From positions 124,001 to 188,000 of the forward strand of contig NZ_JAUYNT010000029.1 in NCBI RefSeq assembly GCF_030698175.1: DNA of 64,000 bases, read 5' to 3'. The notes under the pieces are model-generated. The model saw only the letters and a program-made list of their open reading frames with translations. It was not told where the DNA came from and did not search any database. Shown in pieces: positions 1 to 9,441 of this stretch (within the stretch, counting starts at the first letter, position 1; the number at the start of each line of letters is the position of its first letter). Origin of the DNA: Pseudomonas sp. Lineage in GTDB: Bacteria > Pseudomonadota > Gammaproteobacteria > Pseudomonadales > Pseudomonadaceae. Position numbers and translations under genes: made by a program.

Positions 1-1
1 G

Positions 2-982
2 CAACTCAACAACCTCAAAGACATGATGTTGCACGTGGCCAAAAGTGGTGATCTAACCGAGCGGATGAGCAGGGTCAGCGCCGATGAAGTGGGCCAGATG
101 GCCAGTGCCTTTAATGCGATGCAAAGCAGTTTTCAACGCGTCGTCAGCACTGTCGCCCAAGCCGCCGGCCGTTTGGATGCCGACGCCGAACGCTTGGCCA
201 ACAATATGCAAAATGTCCGCAGCGGCATGCTCGGCCAGCAAAGCGAAACCGATCAAGCCGCCACCGCGATCAATGAGATGTCGGCCACCGTGCAACATAT
301 CGCCGACTACACCGCCAGCACCCGCGACCAATCGAGCGCCGCTAATCAACTCGCGGCAGACGGACAAAGTGCCGTGCGCCGGGTGGGCGAGTCGATTGCC
401 GGGCTGTCCACCGGCGTGCAACAAACCGCCCAAATGATTACTCAGCTGGCGGTCGACAGCCAAAAAATCAGCGGTGTGGTCAGCGAGATTCACGGCATTG
501 CCGAGCAGACCAACCTGCTGGCCCTGAACGCCGCCATCGAGGCCGCCCGCGCCGGTGAAATGGGCCGGGGCTTTGCCGTGGTGGCCGATGAAGTGCGCAA
601 CCTGGCCAAGCGCGTGCAAGGCTCAACGGAGCAAATCACCAAGATGATCGGCGCGCTGCAAACCGGCACCCGCGATGCCGTCGATTTTATGCAAGAAAGC
701 TCATTCAAAGCCGACGGCTGTGTGCAACAAGCCCAGGAAGCCGGGCTGGCCTTGAGTGCCATCACCGAGGCGGTGGCGCAGATGCGCGACAGCAACACGC
801 AAATCGCCGTGGCCGCCGAGCAGCAAAGTCAGGTGGCCGAAGAAATGACCCGCGCCGTGATCAGCATCCGCGATGTCACCGAGCAAACCGTGCAGCAAAC
901 CCTGGATTCCGCAGCCACCAGCGACCAGCTGGCTGGGCTGGCCGGCGAATTGAGTAAAGCCATTCGCCAGCTCAAGGTGTAG
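2..982 (+). CDS. Methyl-accepting chemotaxis protein, C-terminal part (gene enters from outside the window)
   Basis: This is the cytoplasmic part of a chemoreceptor that would signal to CheA/CheW. The reading frame is open from base 2, so the sensor and membrane segments lie outside the window. The first 45 or so residues look like the end of a HAMP domain (D-E-V-G-Q-M-A-S-A-F-N-A-M). The long signalling hairpin follows, with the conserved tip EQTNLLALNAAIEAARAGE and then GRGFAVVADEVRNLA. The gene ends at TAG 980-982, and I see no terminator before the convergent gene that ends at 1002. The family is certain. The ligand cannot be judged because the sensor domain is missing. The ATG at 23 lies inside the HAMP domain and is not a real start. 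Confidence 0.93.
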   Translation, partial: QLNNLKDMMLHVAKSGDLTERMSRVSADEVGQMASAFNAMQSSFQRVVSTVAQAAGRLDADAERLANNMQNVRSGMLGQQSETDQAATAINEMSATVQHIADYTASTRDQSSAANQLAADGQSAVRRVGESIAGLSTGVQQTAQMITQLAVDSQKISGVVSEIHGIAEQTNLLALNAAIEAARAGEMGRGFAVVADEVRNLAKRVQGSTEQITKMIGALQTGTRDAVDFMQESSFKADGCVQQAQEAGLALSAITEAVAQMRDSNTQIAVAAEQQSQVAEEMTRAVISIRDVTEQTVQQTLDSAATSDQLAGLAGELSKAIRQLKV

Positions 983-1001
983 AGCGCCACAAACCTATTA
1001 G

Positions 1002-1799
1002 CTAGGCAAATACCGTGACCGTTTGCCGGCTCAGGGCCAGCAACTCGCCGCTGGGGCTCCAGAGCTCGGCGGCGATATGTCCATAACCATCGCGGGCGTG
1101 CTCGACTTGCGCGTGGTACATGCACCAGTCGAGCGTGTTCAAGGCCGCCAATGGCTGGATAAATTCAATCGTCCAGGTCAAGGAGCTGCCTGCCGCCGGC
1201 GCGCTCAGGTGCGGCAATACCGCGGGCGGCCAGGCATCAACCAACGCCAATAAGTGGGTTTCATTCAGCGTCTCGACTGGATCATGCTCGCGCAGCCGCA
1301 CCCAACCACCCATTTCCCGCGACTTGTTATTGGTAAACGGCATGCCGCCCACCGCCCAGCGCATGGCCAGGTAACGGGTAAATTCAGGGGTTACGCCTTC
1401 GATATAGGGCAGTTCCTGGCACTCGGCAGCCGGCTTCATGATCGGCGCGGCCAAGGCCGGCACCGCAATGACCGAATCCCGGGCAGCGCCAAAACTGCCC
1501 TGCACCAGCGTCACCACCTGGCCATTCTGCACGGCGCGGCCCAACACCTGACTGACTGCCTTGCCTTCGCGCAACACCTCAACCGCAAAGCTCACCGGTG
1601 CATCCACGGCCAAGGGCCCGACAAAGGTCACCGCCAACGAGCGCACCGGCCGGCCCGCCGGCACCTTGGCCTGCATGGCGGCAAATACCAAGGCCACGGC
1701 CAGCCCGCCGAAACCGGCACGGCCCTGGCCCCATGTGGCGGGAACCTGCATGGTTTGCGGGTTGCTGCGTACGGCTTGAATTAATTGATAAAACGTCAT
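1002..1799 (-). CDS. Acyl-CoA thioesterase-like (double hotdog, TesB-like) protein
   Basis: A 265-residue protein resembling the thioesterase-like superfamily, in which two hotdog folds are fused and hydrolyse acyl-CoA. The N-terminal half has the family-like pattern GQGRAGFGGLAVAL, then a strand pattern around VRSLAVTFVGPL. The C-terminal half has SLTWTIEFIQPL and ends in an LLALSRQTVTVFA strand, as double-hotdog proteins usually do. There is no signal peptide, so it is probably cytoplasmic. The ATG at 1799 has a GAGG Shine-Dalgarno about 6 bases upstream. It stands alone between the convergent chemoreceptor and the CHAD gene. The substrate is unknown and the family call rests on pattern recognition only. 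Confidence 0.7.
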   Translation of the reverse strand: MTFYQLIQAVRSNPQTMQVPATWGQGRAGFGGLAVALVFAAMQAKVPAGRPVRSLAVTFVGPLAVDAPVSFAVEVLREGKAVSQVLGRAVQNGQVVTLVQGSFGAARDSVIAVPALAAPIMKPAAECQELPYIEGVTPEFTRYLAMRWAVGGMPFTNNKSREMGGWVRLREHDPVETLNETHLLALVDAWPPAVLPHLSAPAAGSSLTWTIEFIQPLAALNTLDWCMYHAQVEHARDGYGHIAAELWSPSGELLALSRQTVTVFA

Positions 1800-1895
1800 G
1801 CTGACCTCGGTTTTAAGTTCAAGGTCGATCCTAGCGGATGCCGTGCGCGCAGCGGTAGCCGACCAACAGGGCAGTTAAGCCAATAGTGCGCAGTA

Positions 1896-2684
1896 TTAAC
1901 TGCGACTGCCGTGCAGCAGCCGCTGCAGTGTGCGCAACTTTTGCTCACTCTGCTGCTCGGCCTGTACCAGCGCGGCTTGCCAGGCACTGACCAAGGGCTG
2001 CAGATCACTCTGCTGCTGGGCGCCTGCCAGCCATTGCAGGTGATCATGCCAATCCCCCAAGGCGCTTTGCGCCGCGCTTAATGCCCTCATCTGGGGCTTA
2101 CTGAGCAGTTTGCAACGGGGATAGGCTTGCGCGCTGTAGCGCAGCCGTTTGATCAACAAGCGCAGGCGATGGCGATCGGTGCCCGGTTCATTCAAGGCCC
2201 GTTGCAGGCGCTTGCGGTTCTTCGCCAAGCCCTTGGCCGTGTGCTTAACCGCACCTCGCAAGGCGCCACAGGCTTGCGCGTGCCGGCAAACCGCGACGCT
2301 GGCATCCAGCGCCGCAAACAATGCCTGCAACTCGGGGCTGGCTAATAGCTGCCCATAGCCGACGTCCAATTGCTGCTGCCGAGCCTGTTGCGGCCGCTGC
2401 GCTGCGCAGGCCTGCAATTGCACCAACAACACCTCGGCATCGCGTAGCGGCCCGCTGAGTTGGCCCAGCGTGCGGGCCGTTTGCTCAAGGGCAATAAAGT
2501 CCACCAGCCCACGTAACGGCCGCAGCAAACTGCGCAGTTTACGCACGGCAATGCGCAGATCATGCAACGCCTCGGCATCGGTGCGCGCCTCTAAACGCGC
2601 ACGGCAGGCATACAGATTGATCTGCACGGCCAACAGTTGCGCCACCAAATGATCGACAAACCCCCGCACTGCACGGCCCTCCAT
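1896..2684 (-). CDS. CHAD domain protein
   Basis: A 262-residue, mostly helical protein rich in Arg, Lys, His, Leu and Gln. It matches the CHAD family (conserved histidine alpha-helical domain), which is known to bind inorganic polyphosphate. Visible hallmarks are the early LHDLRIAVRKLRSLLRP segment and the second-half motif HRLRLLIKRLRYSAQ, the two positively charged helical repeats of the fold. It later has SALGDWHDHLQWLAGAQ. No CYTH domain or polyphosphate kinase gene is adjacent, so the link to polyphosphate comes only from the family. The ATG at 2684 follows a weak ribosome site. It may be co-transcribed with the upstream transglutaminase operon, since only 64 bases separate them. Confidence 0.85.
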   Translation of the reverse strand: MEGRAVRGFVDHLVAQLLAVQINLYACRARLEARTDAEALHDLRIAVRKLRSLLRPLRGLVDFIALEQTARTLGQLSGPLRDAEVLLVQLQACAAQRPQQARQQQLDVGYGQLLASPELQALFAALDASVAVCRHAQACGALRGAVKHTAKGLAKNRKRLQRALNEPGTDRHRLRLLIKRLRYSAQAYPRCKLLSKPQMRALSAAQSALGDWHDHLQWLAGAQQQSDLQPLVSAWQAALVQAEQQSEQKLRTLQRLLHGSRS

Positions 2685-2748
2685 GACTAACTGTCCAGAC
2701 TACTCGCCAAGCGCCCATCGGGAAGTGGCCAATGGTCGCAGCGCGGAG

Positions 2749-4755
2749 CTAGCCGCGGCTAAAACGCCAGGGCAAGGCCCGCCGCAGTGTTGCCAAGGCA
2801 CGCCGTAAGGCCAGCGGATCAGGGTGACTGAGCGCGTACTGCTGGGCCTCGAAGGCTGCAGCGAAGTGCTGGATTGCCGCGCTTTGCGCCGGCAACTCGG
2901 CCGCGGCGCGCAGGGCAAAAGCCCGTGGTCCTTCGGCGGGCAAACGCTGCACACCGTGGCGCGCCAGCAAACCTTGGAAGCGCAAAAACTGCCGCAGCCG
3001 TGGGTCTTGCTCGCGGCGCCATGGTTTGAACAAAAACAGCGTCAAAACGCCCAGCAACAACCCGCCGCCACCGACCAGGGCGAGCAGCAACAACTGGCTG
3101 TCCATCCTCCCGAACCAGCGTTGCAAGAACCGCAACTGTTGCTCAGTCTGATAACCGAGCACCCAGCGCTGCCAGCCGTAGTTGAGATTATCCCAGCCCT
3201 GGCGGACCGTATTGAGCCAGCCAATATTGCGATAGCGCAGCAGCGACAAGGGTGAATCGGCCAGAAAGCTCTGCTCGGCACTCAGCGCCTGCTCCAAGCC
3301 CTGCTCGATTCGTTCGGGCGCCACTTGAAAGGTCGGATCGACGCTGATCCAGCCCTGCCCGGCTTGCCAATACTCGACCCAGGCGTGGGCGTCGAACTGG
3401 CGCACGGTTAAAAATCTGCCGGCAGGATTCAGCTCACCGCCTTGATAACCCGCCACCACCCGGGCCGGAATCCCGGCCGCACGTAGCACAAAGGTCATGG
3501 CCCCGGCGTAATGGGCGCAAAAACCACGACGGGTGCGAAACAGAAATTCGTCGATGCTGTTCACGCCAACAGGCGGTGGTTTGAGGGTGTAGCCAAAAGG
3601 TTCACGGTTAAAGTGCGTCAGCACCTGCTGCACCAAGGCCGCATTGCTTGGATATTGCGCGCGCAACTCGGCCGCCCAGGCCCGGCTGCGGGGGTCGCCA
3701 CTGGCCGGCAACTGCAGGTCGTGGGCCAGGCTGGCACTGAGCGCAGCGGGGGCACGCAGCGCCGTCGGCCAGGAGTTAACCGCGTACTGCAGGGTCTGCT
3801 CCACCGGCAACTTGCGTTGCAGGCTGAAGTCGCTCATGTGCTGGATGTCCGCCGCGTTGCTCTGCGCCACATCGAGGGCAAATAACCAGTTTTGCCCACT
3901 GGGCTGCATGATGATGCTGTAGGTCAGTGGCGAGCCGTTTTTGCTCCAGGTTGGCGGCGCCAAGAGCTGGCCAACCGGCGCTTGCGACCAGCGCCGGCCA
4001 TCGAACTGTTCAAAGGTCAACGCGCGCCAATACAACTGATTGCGCTCCGGCAGCGGGCCATCGAACGTGGCGCGAAACACCAGTTCTGCCGATTTACTCA
4101 ACTCGGCAATATCCGCCGGCGTCATACTGTCGGACAACCCGGTGCGGGCCTGATTGCCCGGATTAGGTAACGACCACAGCGGAGCCAGACGCGGGAAAAA
4201 CACAAACAGCAGCAGCATCAAGGGCAAGGCTTGCGCCAGCATCACCAGCGCCAAGCGCAGCGTCGGCCAAGGGCGCATGGCCAGGTGGCTTTGTTGCAGG
4301 CCGATCAGCGCCGCCAACAGCGCGCTGATCGGCAAGGCACTGAAAGCCGCGGCGGTCAGGCTGTCATCAAACAGATAAGCGGTGACCACACAAAAAAAGC
4401 CTAAGAAGATCAGCACCAAGGCATCGCGCTGAGTGCGCAGCTCCACCAACTTCAACACGAAGGCGGCAATCAGCAGGACCACGCCGGCGTCCAAGCCGAT
4501 CAAACTGCCCCGCGACAACAGCACGCCCGCACCGGCGGCCAGCATCAAGCCTGCCTTGGCCCAGGCATTCGGATAACCGGCGCGCATGCGAAATATCTGC
4601 ACCCGCCAGCCGGCGCAAAACAACCACAGCGCCAGCACCCAGAGCGGCAAATGACCGATGTGCGGCACTATCACCAAGGCTTGGGCCACCAACAACCAGG
4701 TCAGGCTGATGCGCGGGATTGGCGGCTGGCTGGCCGCGAGCTTTGTCCCACTCAT
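2749..4755 (-). CDS. TgpA-like membrane transglutaminase (DUF3488 + transglutaminase core + DUF4129-like tail)
   Basis: A 668-residue membrane protein. The N-terminal 180 residues hold five or six hydrophobic segments (DUF3488-type). A periplasmic transglutaminase-like domain follows, with the catalytic Cys in RRGFCAHYAG, the His in FDAHAWVEYW and the Asp in ISVDPTF. A further membrane helix (LLLLALVGGGGLLLGVLTLF) leads into a short cytoplasmic tail of the DUF4129 kind. The P. aeruginosa homologue TgpA is reported to be essential with its transglutaminase activity in the periplasm; the natural substrate is not known to me. The ATG at 4755 overlaps the stop of the DUF58 gene by 4 bases, so translation is probably coupled. 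It is the last gene of the MoxR-DUF58-TgpA operon. Confidence 0.9.
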   Translation of the reverse strand: MSGTKLAASQPPIPRISLTWLLVAQALVIVPHIGHLPLWVLALWLFCAGWRVQIFRMRAGYPNAWAKAGLMLAAGAGVLLSRGSLIGLDAGVVLLIAAFVLKLVELRTQRDALVLIFLGFFCVVTAYLFDDSLTAAAFSALPISALLAALIGLQQSHLAMRPWPTLRLALVMLAQALPLMLLLFVFFPRLAPLWSLPNPGNQARTGLSDSMTPADIAELSKSAELVFRATFDGPLPERNQLYWRALTFEQFDGRRWSQAPVGQLLAPPTWSKNGSPLTYSIIMQPSGQNWLFALDVAQSNAADIQHMSDFSLQRKLPVEQTLQYAVNSWPTALRAPAALSASLAHDLQLPASGDPRSRAWAAELRAQYPSNAALVQQVLTHFNREPFGYTLKPPPVGVNSIDEFLFRTRRGFCAHYAGAMTFVLRAAGIPARVVAGYQGGELNPAGRFLTVRQFDAHAWVEYWQAGQGWISVDPTFQVAPERIEQGLEQALSAEQSFLADSPLSLLRYRNIGWLNTVRQGWDNLNYGWQRWVLGYQTEQQLRFLQRWFGRMDSQLLLLALVGGGGLLLGVLTLFLFKPWRREQDPRLRQFLRFQGLLARHGVQRLPAEGPRAFALRAAAELPAQSAAIQHFAAAFEAQQYALSHPDPLALRRALATLRRALPWRFSRG

Positions 4756-5711
4756 ACCGGGCCGCCAAACAGCGCCAGGGCGCGTAAACAGGCGTCGCGC
4801 TGGGCTACGCCCGTGGAAACCGGCAATTCCAGCCCCGGCAGGCGCAGGCCAAAGGGCTGTTGGCTAGCCGACAGTTGTAAGACCCAATGACAGAGTTTCG
4901 ACAGACGCGTCTCGACGTCGCCACCTAACTGGTTAAAGTCGAGCCAGATATCGCGTCCGGCCAGGGCGGCAAAATCCTTGACCAATAGCCCTTGGCCACG
5001 GGAATAGGCTTTCCAGTGCAGGCGTTTTTTCGAGTCGCCGGGCTGATAACTGCGCAGCCCCTGAAAATCATCACTGCCTTGGCCGCGAATGCGCACGCCG
5101 TCTTCTTCCTCATCGGCGCCCTCACCGGCATTGGCCGGCAAGTCGGCGGCGATTGGCCGCGGATAGACCAGCAGCGCCTGATCCAGATCAAGCCAACTCC
5201 AGCTGACTAAAACCCCCAGCGGAAAGCGGCTCTCCACCCTCAGGCGACTGGGGCGCAACCAGCCGCGCTGAGTGGCCAGCAGGCGCAACTCGCAGTCGCT
5301 TACCCCTAAGGCGGTCACATCCAACACCTGCAGATCGCTGGCCGTCCAACCCAAGGCAATCGCCTGATGGCCACGATTGCCACTGAGCAACTGCAGGCGA
5401 AAACAGCCGTGCTCGCCGACAAATACCGCGTTGGCGCCTACCGCCTTAACCGTCAAACCCGCCAGGTTACGATAGGTGTGCAGGATCGCCACGATAAACA
5501 AGGACGTGAGCAAAAAAGTCAGGCTGTAGGCCAGGCTATTCTGATAGTTGATCGCCGCCAGCAGCATCAGCAACAAGACCAGCGCAAACGCCGCTCCGGT
5601 CCGGCTGGGAATAATGAAAATCCGCCGTTGATTGAGCAGCACGCTCGCCGCCGGTGGAATACGTTTAACCAGCCAACGATTCCAGCGCGGTTTGATTTGC
5701 GCGGCAAACAT
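4752..5711 (-). CDS. DUF58 domain protein
   Basis: A 319-residue protein with two hydrophobic N-terminal helices (about residues 40-80, around GAAFALVLLLMLLAA). The DUF58 signature follows at about residues 215-245, including RIRGQGSDDFQGLRSYQPGD and then KRLHWKAYSRGQGLLVKDF. DUF58 proteins nearly always sit beside a MoxR ATPase and are thought to work with it on membrane-associated assemblies, but no biochemical role is settled. I chose the ATG at 5711, which overlaps the moxR stop as TGATG. A GTG 30 bases further upstream would place the start inside moxR. The next gene, TgpA-like, overlaps its stop codon. Confidence 0.87.
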   Translation of the reverse strand: MFAAQIKPRWNRWLVKRIPPAASVLLNQRRIFIIPSRTGAAFALVLLLMLLAAINYQNSLAYSLTFLLTSLFIVAILHTYRNLAGLTVKAVGANAVFVGEHGCFRLQLLSGNRGHQAIALGWTASDLQVLDVTALGVSDCELRLLATQRGWLRPSRLRVESRFPLGVLVSWSWLDLDQALLVYPRPIAADLPANAGEGADEEEDGVRIRGQGSDDFQGLRSYQPGDSKKRLHWKAYSRGQGLLVKDFAALAGRDIWLDFNQLGGDVETRLSKLCHWVLQLSASQQPFGLRLPGLELPVSTGVAQRDACLRALALFGGPV

Positions 5712-6628
5712 CACAATGCCGGGACTTCGCGTAGTAACCACTGCACCAGGGCGCCGCCGCCGTGTCCGGCAGGGTCCGCGAGTTCACGCAAGCGGTGGCC
5801 GACCACTGAGGGCAGCACCGCTTGAATATCCTCCGGGATCACATAATCGCGCCCGGCCAAAAACGCCCAGGCTTTGGCGGCAGCCAACAAGGCCAAGCTG
5901 GCCCGTGGCGACAAGCCCCAGGCAAATTGTGGCTGGGTGCGGGTGGCCTCAACCAGGCGCAACAGGTAATCGACCAGCGCATCGCTGACCCGCACCTTGG
6001 GCACTTCGGCTTGAATCAGGGCCAATTCGGCATGCCCCAACAGCGGCTGCATGCGCGGCAGCAAGCCGCGGCGTGACTCGCCCAGCAACAGGGCTTTTTC
6101 CGCCGCCAGGGCCGGATAACCCAGGGACAGACGCATCAAAAACCGGTCCAGTTGCGACTCGGGCAAGTTGAAAGTCCCGCCGGAGCTAACCGGATTCTGC
6201 GTGGCAATCACAAAGAACGGATCAGGCAGCGGCCGGGTCGCACCTTCAATGGTCACCTGGCCCTCCTCCATGGCCTCCAGCAAGGCACTCTGGCTCTTGG
6301 GAGTGGCGCGATTGATCTCATCGGCCAGCACTAACTCGGCAAAAATCGGCCCCGGATGAAACACAAACTGGCCGTTGTCTTTGTTAAAGACCGAGGTGCC
6401 GAGAATGTCACCGGGGAGTAAATCCGAGGTGAACTGAATGCGCTGAAAACTCAACCCCAACACCCGCGCCAAGGCCTGACTGAGGGTGGTTTTGCCCATG
6501 CCGGGCAAGTCTTCAATCAGCAAATGGCCACGGGCCAGTAAACAACTTAGCGCCAGCCGGACCTGCGGCTCCTTACCCAACACCACCTGATTCACCGCCT
6601 GGATACAGGCTTCTAATTTGCTGCGCAT
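5711..6628 (-). CDS. MoxR-family AAA+ ATPase
   Basis: A 305-residue AAA+ ATPase. It shows Walker A (GMGKTT, about residue 45), Walker B (LVLADEINRATPK), sensor 1 (FFVIATQNPV) and the lid region with GLSPRASLALLAAAKAWAF and YVIPEDIQAVLPSVVGHRL. MoxR proteins act as chaperone-like remodelling ATPases for partners encoded next door. Here the partners should be the DUF58 and TgpA-like proteins, which follow with overlapping or abutting codons. It is the first gene of that three-gene operon. The 145-base gap upstream of its ATG would hold the promoter, but I see no clear consensus there. Confidence 0.93.
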   Translation of the reverse strand: MRSKLEACIQAVNQVVLGKEPQVRLALSCLLARGHLLIEDLPGMGKTTLSQALARVLGLSFQRIQFTSDLLPGDILGTSVFNKDNGQFVFHPGPIFAELVLADEINRATPKSQSALLEAMEEGQVTIEGATRPLPDPFFVIATQNPVSSGGTFNLPESQLDRFLMRLSLGYPALAAEKALLLGESRRGLLPRMQPLLGHAELALIQAEVPKVRVSDALVDYLLRLVEATRTQPQFAWGLSPRASLALLAAAKAWAFLAGRDYVIPEDIQAVLPSVVGHRLRELADPAGHGGGALVQWLLREVPAL

Positions 6629-6773
6629 GGGTCTTTCCTTGAGGGGCGTTGGCCGATGCTACTGGCTTGGGCCGGCCGGGCAAAGTAGGCGGCAATATTT
6701 GCTGGTTAAATTCTGCCGCGCCACCCCTTCTCCCCCACTGACTGGGCGCCTGGGCGAGCATTAACTGGCTGGC

Positions 6774-7523
6774 TTAGAACTGCTGACTAAAGACTTTCTC
6801 GCGCCACTGCTGTGTGCGCAGCAGTTGCAATAGCGCGGTTTGCAGCAACTCCAGGCTGATGTTGCTGGTATCAGGATGACAACCCATGGCGCGCAAGGTG
6901 CTGAGAAACACCAGCGCCGGTTTGCCCAGCGTTGGCCCGGCAGAGGCGTTCAGGGCCTCTGCGGTACGGGTATCGGAAACCCATAAATCAAAACGCTGGT
7001 GCGCCAGCATATTCGGCCCGAGCTTGGCGCTACTGACCTCCACCACCTTAAAACCACGGCTGAGCAGGTATTCACCGACGCCACTGCCCAGGTAACTGGC
7101 AATCGAATAAGGCCGGGCATCCTCCAGCGTTTGCAAGTTCATGGCCTGCCCTGGCGCTGCGTAAAAACCATAACGACTGACCACCAGCGGGCTGATCCAA
7201 CGCAGGCCGGTTTCCCGCTCTTGGCTGCGTTCAATCGGGAACACGCAGGTTCCGGGCCGAGTGTTGGCCATCATCAAGGCCCGCTTCAGTGGCAATACCT
7301 TGATGCTATAAGGCACGCCCGCCAGGGTGAAGAGTTCCTTGATCAACTCGATGGTCGGCCCTTGCAACGGTGTTTGTTGTGCATCGACCCAGGGCGGTTC
7401 GTCGAAGGTCAGCAGTTGGATGGGCGCTTGATCGGCCATGCTCAGGCCGCCCCACAGACTGGCCAGCAACACCAAAACGCGCGGCCAAAGCCGCCGGCGG
7501 CGTTGGCGCCGCACTACTGCCAT
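6774..7523 (-). CDS. Periplasmic solute-binding protein, family 3-like
   Basis: A 249-residue exported protein with an Arg-rich N-terminus and a hydrophobic stretch (VLVLLASLWGGLSMA) that ends in a plausible signal-peptidase site after about residue 30. The mature part starts IQLLTFDEPPWV and has EKE-like PTIELIKELFTLAGVPY. This is the pattern of polar amino-acid type binding proteins (SBP_bac_3) found in many Pseudomonas orphans. Its start overlaps the 3' end of the upstream binding-protein gene by 10 bases, so the two are co-transcribed. No permease or ABC ATPase gene is near. It may act as a stand-alone periplasmic sensor or borrow a transporter encoded elsewhere. Confidence 0.75.
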   Translation of the reverse strand: MAVVRRQRRRRLWPRVLVLLASLWGGLSMADQAPIQLLTFDEPPWVDAQQTPLQGPTIELIKELFTLAGVPYSIKVLPLKRALMMANTRPGTCVFPIERSQERETGLRWISPLVVSRYGFYAAPGQAMNLQTLEDARPYSIASYLGSGVGEYLLSRGFKVVEVSSAKLGPNMLAHQRFDLWVSDTRTAEALNASAGPTLGKPALVFLSTLRAMGCHPDTSNISLELLQTALLQLLRTQQWREKVFSQQF

Positions 7524-9265
7524 TTGCGAATCGCCTCGGGGTAACTCAGGGTTTGTCCGGGGGGCTGTTCATCGGCCTTGGGTGCCGGCGCACCGGGTTG
7601 GGCCAGCCAGTAAGCGGCATCCCTTGGCTGGCCCAGGCGCGGTTCACACTGTTGCATCTCGCCACGTTCGGCGATGCGCGCCAACTCCAGATCCATTTTG
7701 CTGGCGAGGTTGTGCAGACTGCTGGTCACGCTCTGCCGGCCATCCACCAGCGGGCCTAGCTCTTGCCACCACAAGGGTGCGAGGGATGCGTAGTCCGGCA
7801 CATTGGTACCGGTTGGCGTCCAGACATCGCGGGCGTGACTGCGATAAAACTCCACCAGACCACCCAAGCGTGGCGCCGCTTCAGTCATGGCCGCCGATTG
7901 CACATCGGAGATGCGAATGGGCGTCAGACCAACCAGGGTTTTACGCAGCGACAAAGTCTTTGACACGGTAAATTGGGCATACAACCAGGCGGCCGCTTGA
8001 CGGTCGGCGGCGGTGTTTTTCAGCAAGGTCCAGGAGCCGGCGTCCTGATAGCCGGACTTCATCCCGGTTTGCCAATAGGCCCCGACCGGCGACGGCGCCA
8101 CTCGCCAACGGGCGCTGCCATCGGCATTGGCCAGTGCGCCACCGGGCTTTAACAGGTCGGGCACAAAGGCCGTATACCAAAAGATCTGCTGGGCGATCTG
8201 ACCTTTTGGCACCCACTCGGCAGAACTGTTAAAGGTCATTTTCCGCGCCTCGGGGGGTGCGTATTTATCCAGCCACTCCTTGTATTTAGTCATGGCGTAA
8301 ATCGCAGCCGGGCTGTCAAGTGCGCCGCCACGGCTCACTGAGGCGCCGACCGGGTGGCAGTTTTCCACCCGAATCCCCCAATCATCCACCGGTAAACCAT
8401 TGGGCAAGCCCGCATCTCCCACCCCGGCCAGCCCCAGCCAGGCATCGGAGAAACGCCAACCCAGCGATGGGTCGTGACGGCCGTAGTCCATATGACCCCA
8501 CACCCGTTTACCATCCAGTTCGCGCACATGCACCGAGAAGAACTCGGCGATGTCTGCATAGGCAGTCCAGTTTTGCGGCACCGCCAGTTCGTAGCCGTAA
8601 CGCTGTTTAAAGGCCCGCTGTAACTCCGGGCGACTGAACCAGTCTTGCCGGTACCAGTAGAGATTGGCGAACTGCTGATCGGGTAATTGATAGAGTTTGC
8701 CATCCGGCCCGCTGGTAAAGCGCAAGCCCATAAAGTCGGCCAGATCCAGGGTTGGCGAAGTCACCCCACGACCCTCGCCTAGCATGTAATCGGATAACAC
8801 CAGGGTCTTGCCCATGCGAAAGTGCGCACCAATAAAATCGCTGTCATTGACGTAGGCATCGTAGAGCGGCAGGCCGGTTTGCATCTGCGCCTGGAGTTTT
8901 TTGACCACATCGTCTTCGCCGGTAACTTCATGCACCACGTCAATCCCGGTGATCTGGGCAAAAGCCCGTGCCAGTACATTGCTTTCATACACATGGGTGC
9001 CGATATTTTCCGACACCACCCGAATCTGCAGACCGCGATAGGGCGCCGCCGCGCGAATAAACCAGCTCATCTCCGCCAGCTGTTGCTCGCTGCTGAGGGT
9101 TGAGGGTTGAAACTCACGGGCAATCCAGGCTTGGGCTAATTGCAGTTGCGCCGCCGGCAGCTCGCTTGGCGTGCTGGCCGAGACTGTGACGGCGCCAACC
9201 TCGCCGGCCGCCCATAACAACAAAGCCAAGGTTTTACGCAGGTACACGGCAGGCAAAGACTGCAT
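7514..9265 (-). CDS. Extracellular solute-binding protein family 1 (resembles GlpV-type glycerol/sugar binding proteins)
   Basis: A 583-residue periplasmic binding protein, long for the family but like the GlpV group of rhizobial glycerol transporters. A hydrophobic export signal (LALLLWAAGEVGAVTVSA) is followed by a helical N-terminal segment, then IRVVSENIGTHVYESNVLA, the usual first strand of family 1 proteins. Further features are DAYVNDSDFIG, LPDQQFANLYWYRQDWF and WVPKGQIAQQIFWYTAFVPD. The ATG at 9265 has only a modest ribosome site. It is followed directly by a second, unrelated-looking binding protein (10-base overlap). The missing permease and ATPase genes make its job here uncertain. 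The GlpV resemblance is from memory. Confidence 0.75.
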   Translation of the reverse strand: MQSLPAVYLRKTLALLLWAAGEVGAVTVSASTPSELPAAQLQLAQAWIAREFQPSTLSSEQQLAEMSWFIRAAAPYRGLQIRVVSENIGTHVYESNVLARAFAQITGIDVVHEVTGEDDVVKKLQAQMQTGLPLYDAYVNDSDFIGAHFRMGKTLVLSDYMLGEGRGVTSPTLDLADFMGLRFTSGPDGKLYQLPDQQFANLYWYRQDWFSRPELQRAFKQRYGYELAVPQNWTAYADIAEFFSVHVRELDGKRVWGHMDYGRHDPSLGWRFSDAWLGLAGVGDAGLPNGLPVDDWGIRVENCHPVGASVSRGGALDSPAAIYAMTKYKEWLDKYAPPEARKMTFNSSAEWVPKGQIAQQIFWYTAFVPDLLKPGGALANADGSARWRVAPSPVGAYWQTGMKSGYQDAGSWTLLKNTAADRQAAAWLYAQFTVSKTLSLRKTLVGLTPIRISDVQSAAMTEAAPRLGGLVEFYRSHARDVWTPTGTNVPDYASLAPLWWQELGPLVDGRQSVTSSLHNLASKMDLELARIAERGEMQQCEPRLGQPRDAAYWLAQPGAPAPKADEQPPGQTLSYPEAIRKWQ

Positions 9266-9441
9266 AGAGAGCGACGCCCTTAATCCAAATGGTAAAACCG
9301 CTGAGCGTTATGGCTTGAATATAGCTGTAGATTGCTGTCCTCGATAGCAGCCCCCCGCCGTCACCAGCGGTCAAGCTGGGCAGTCAGATCAGTCTGTCGG
9401 CCTGAGTCGAGTCGGCCAGCCACCCGACTGGCCGATTCGCG

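Noticed and set aside
9409..9436. Intrinsic terminator for the AI-2E-type gene
   Set aside because: There is an 8-base GC stem but no T run on the minus strand, so it does not meet the usual form.
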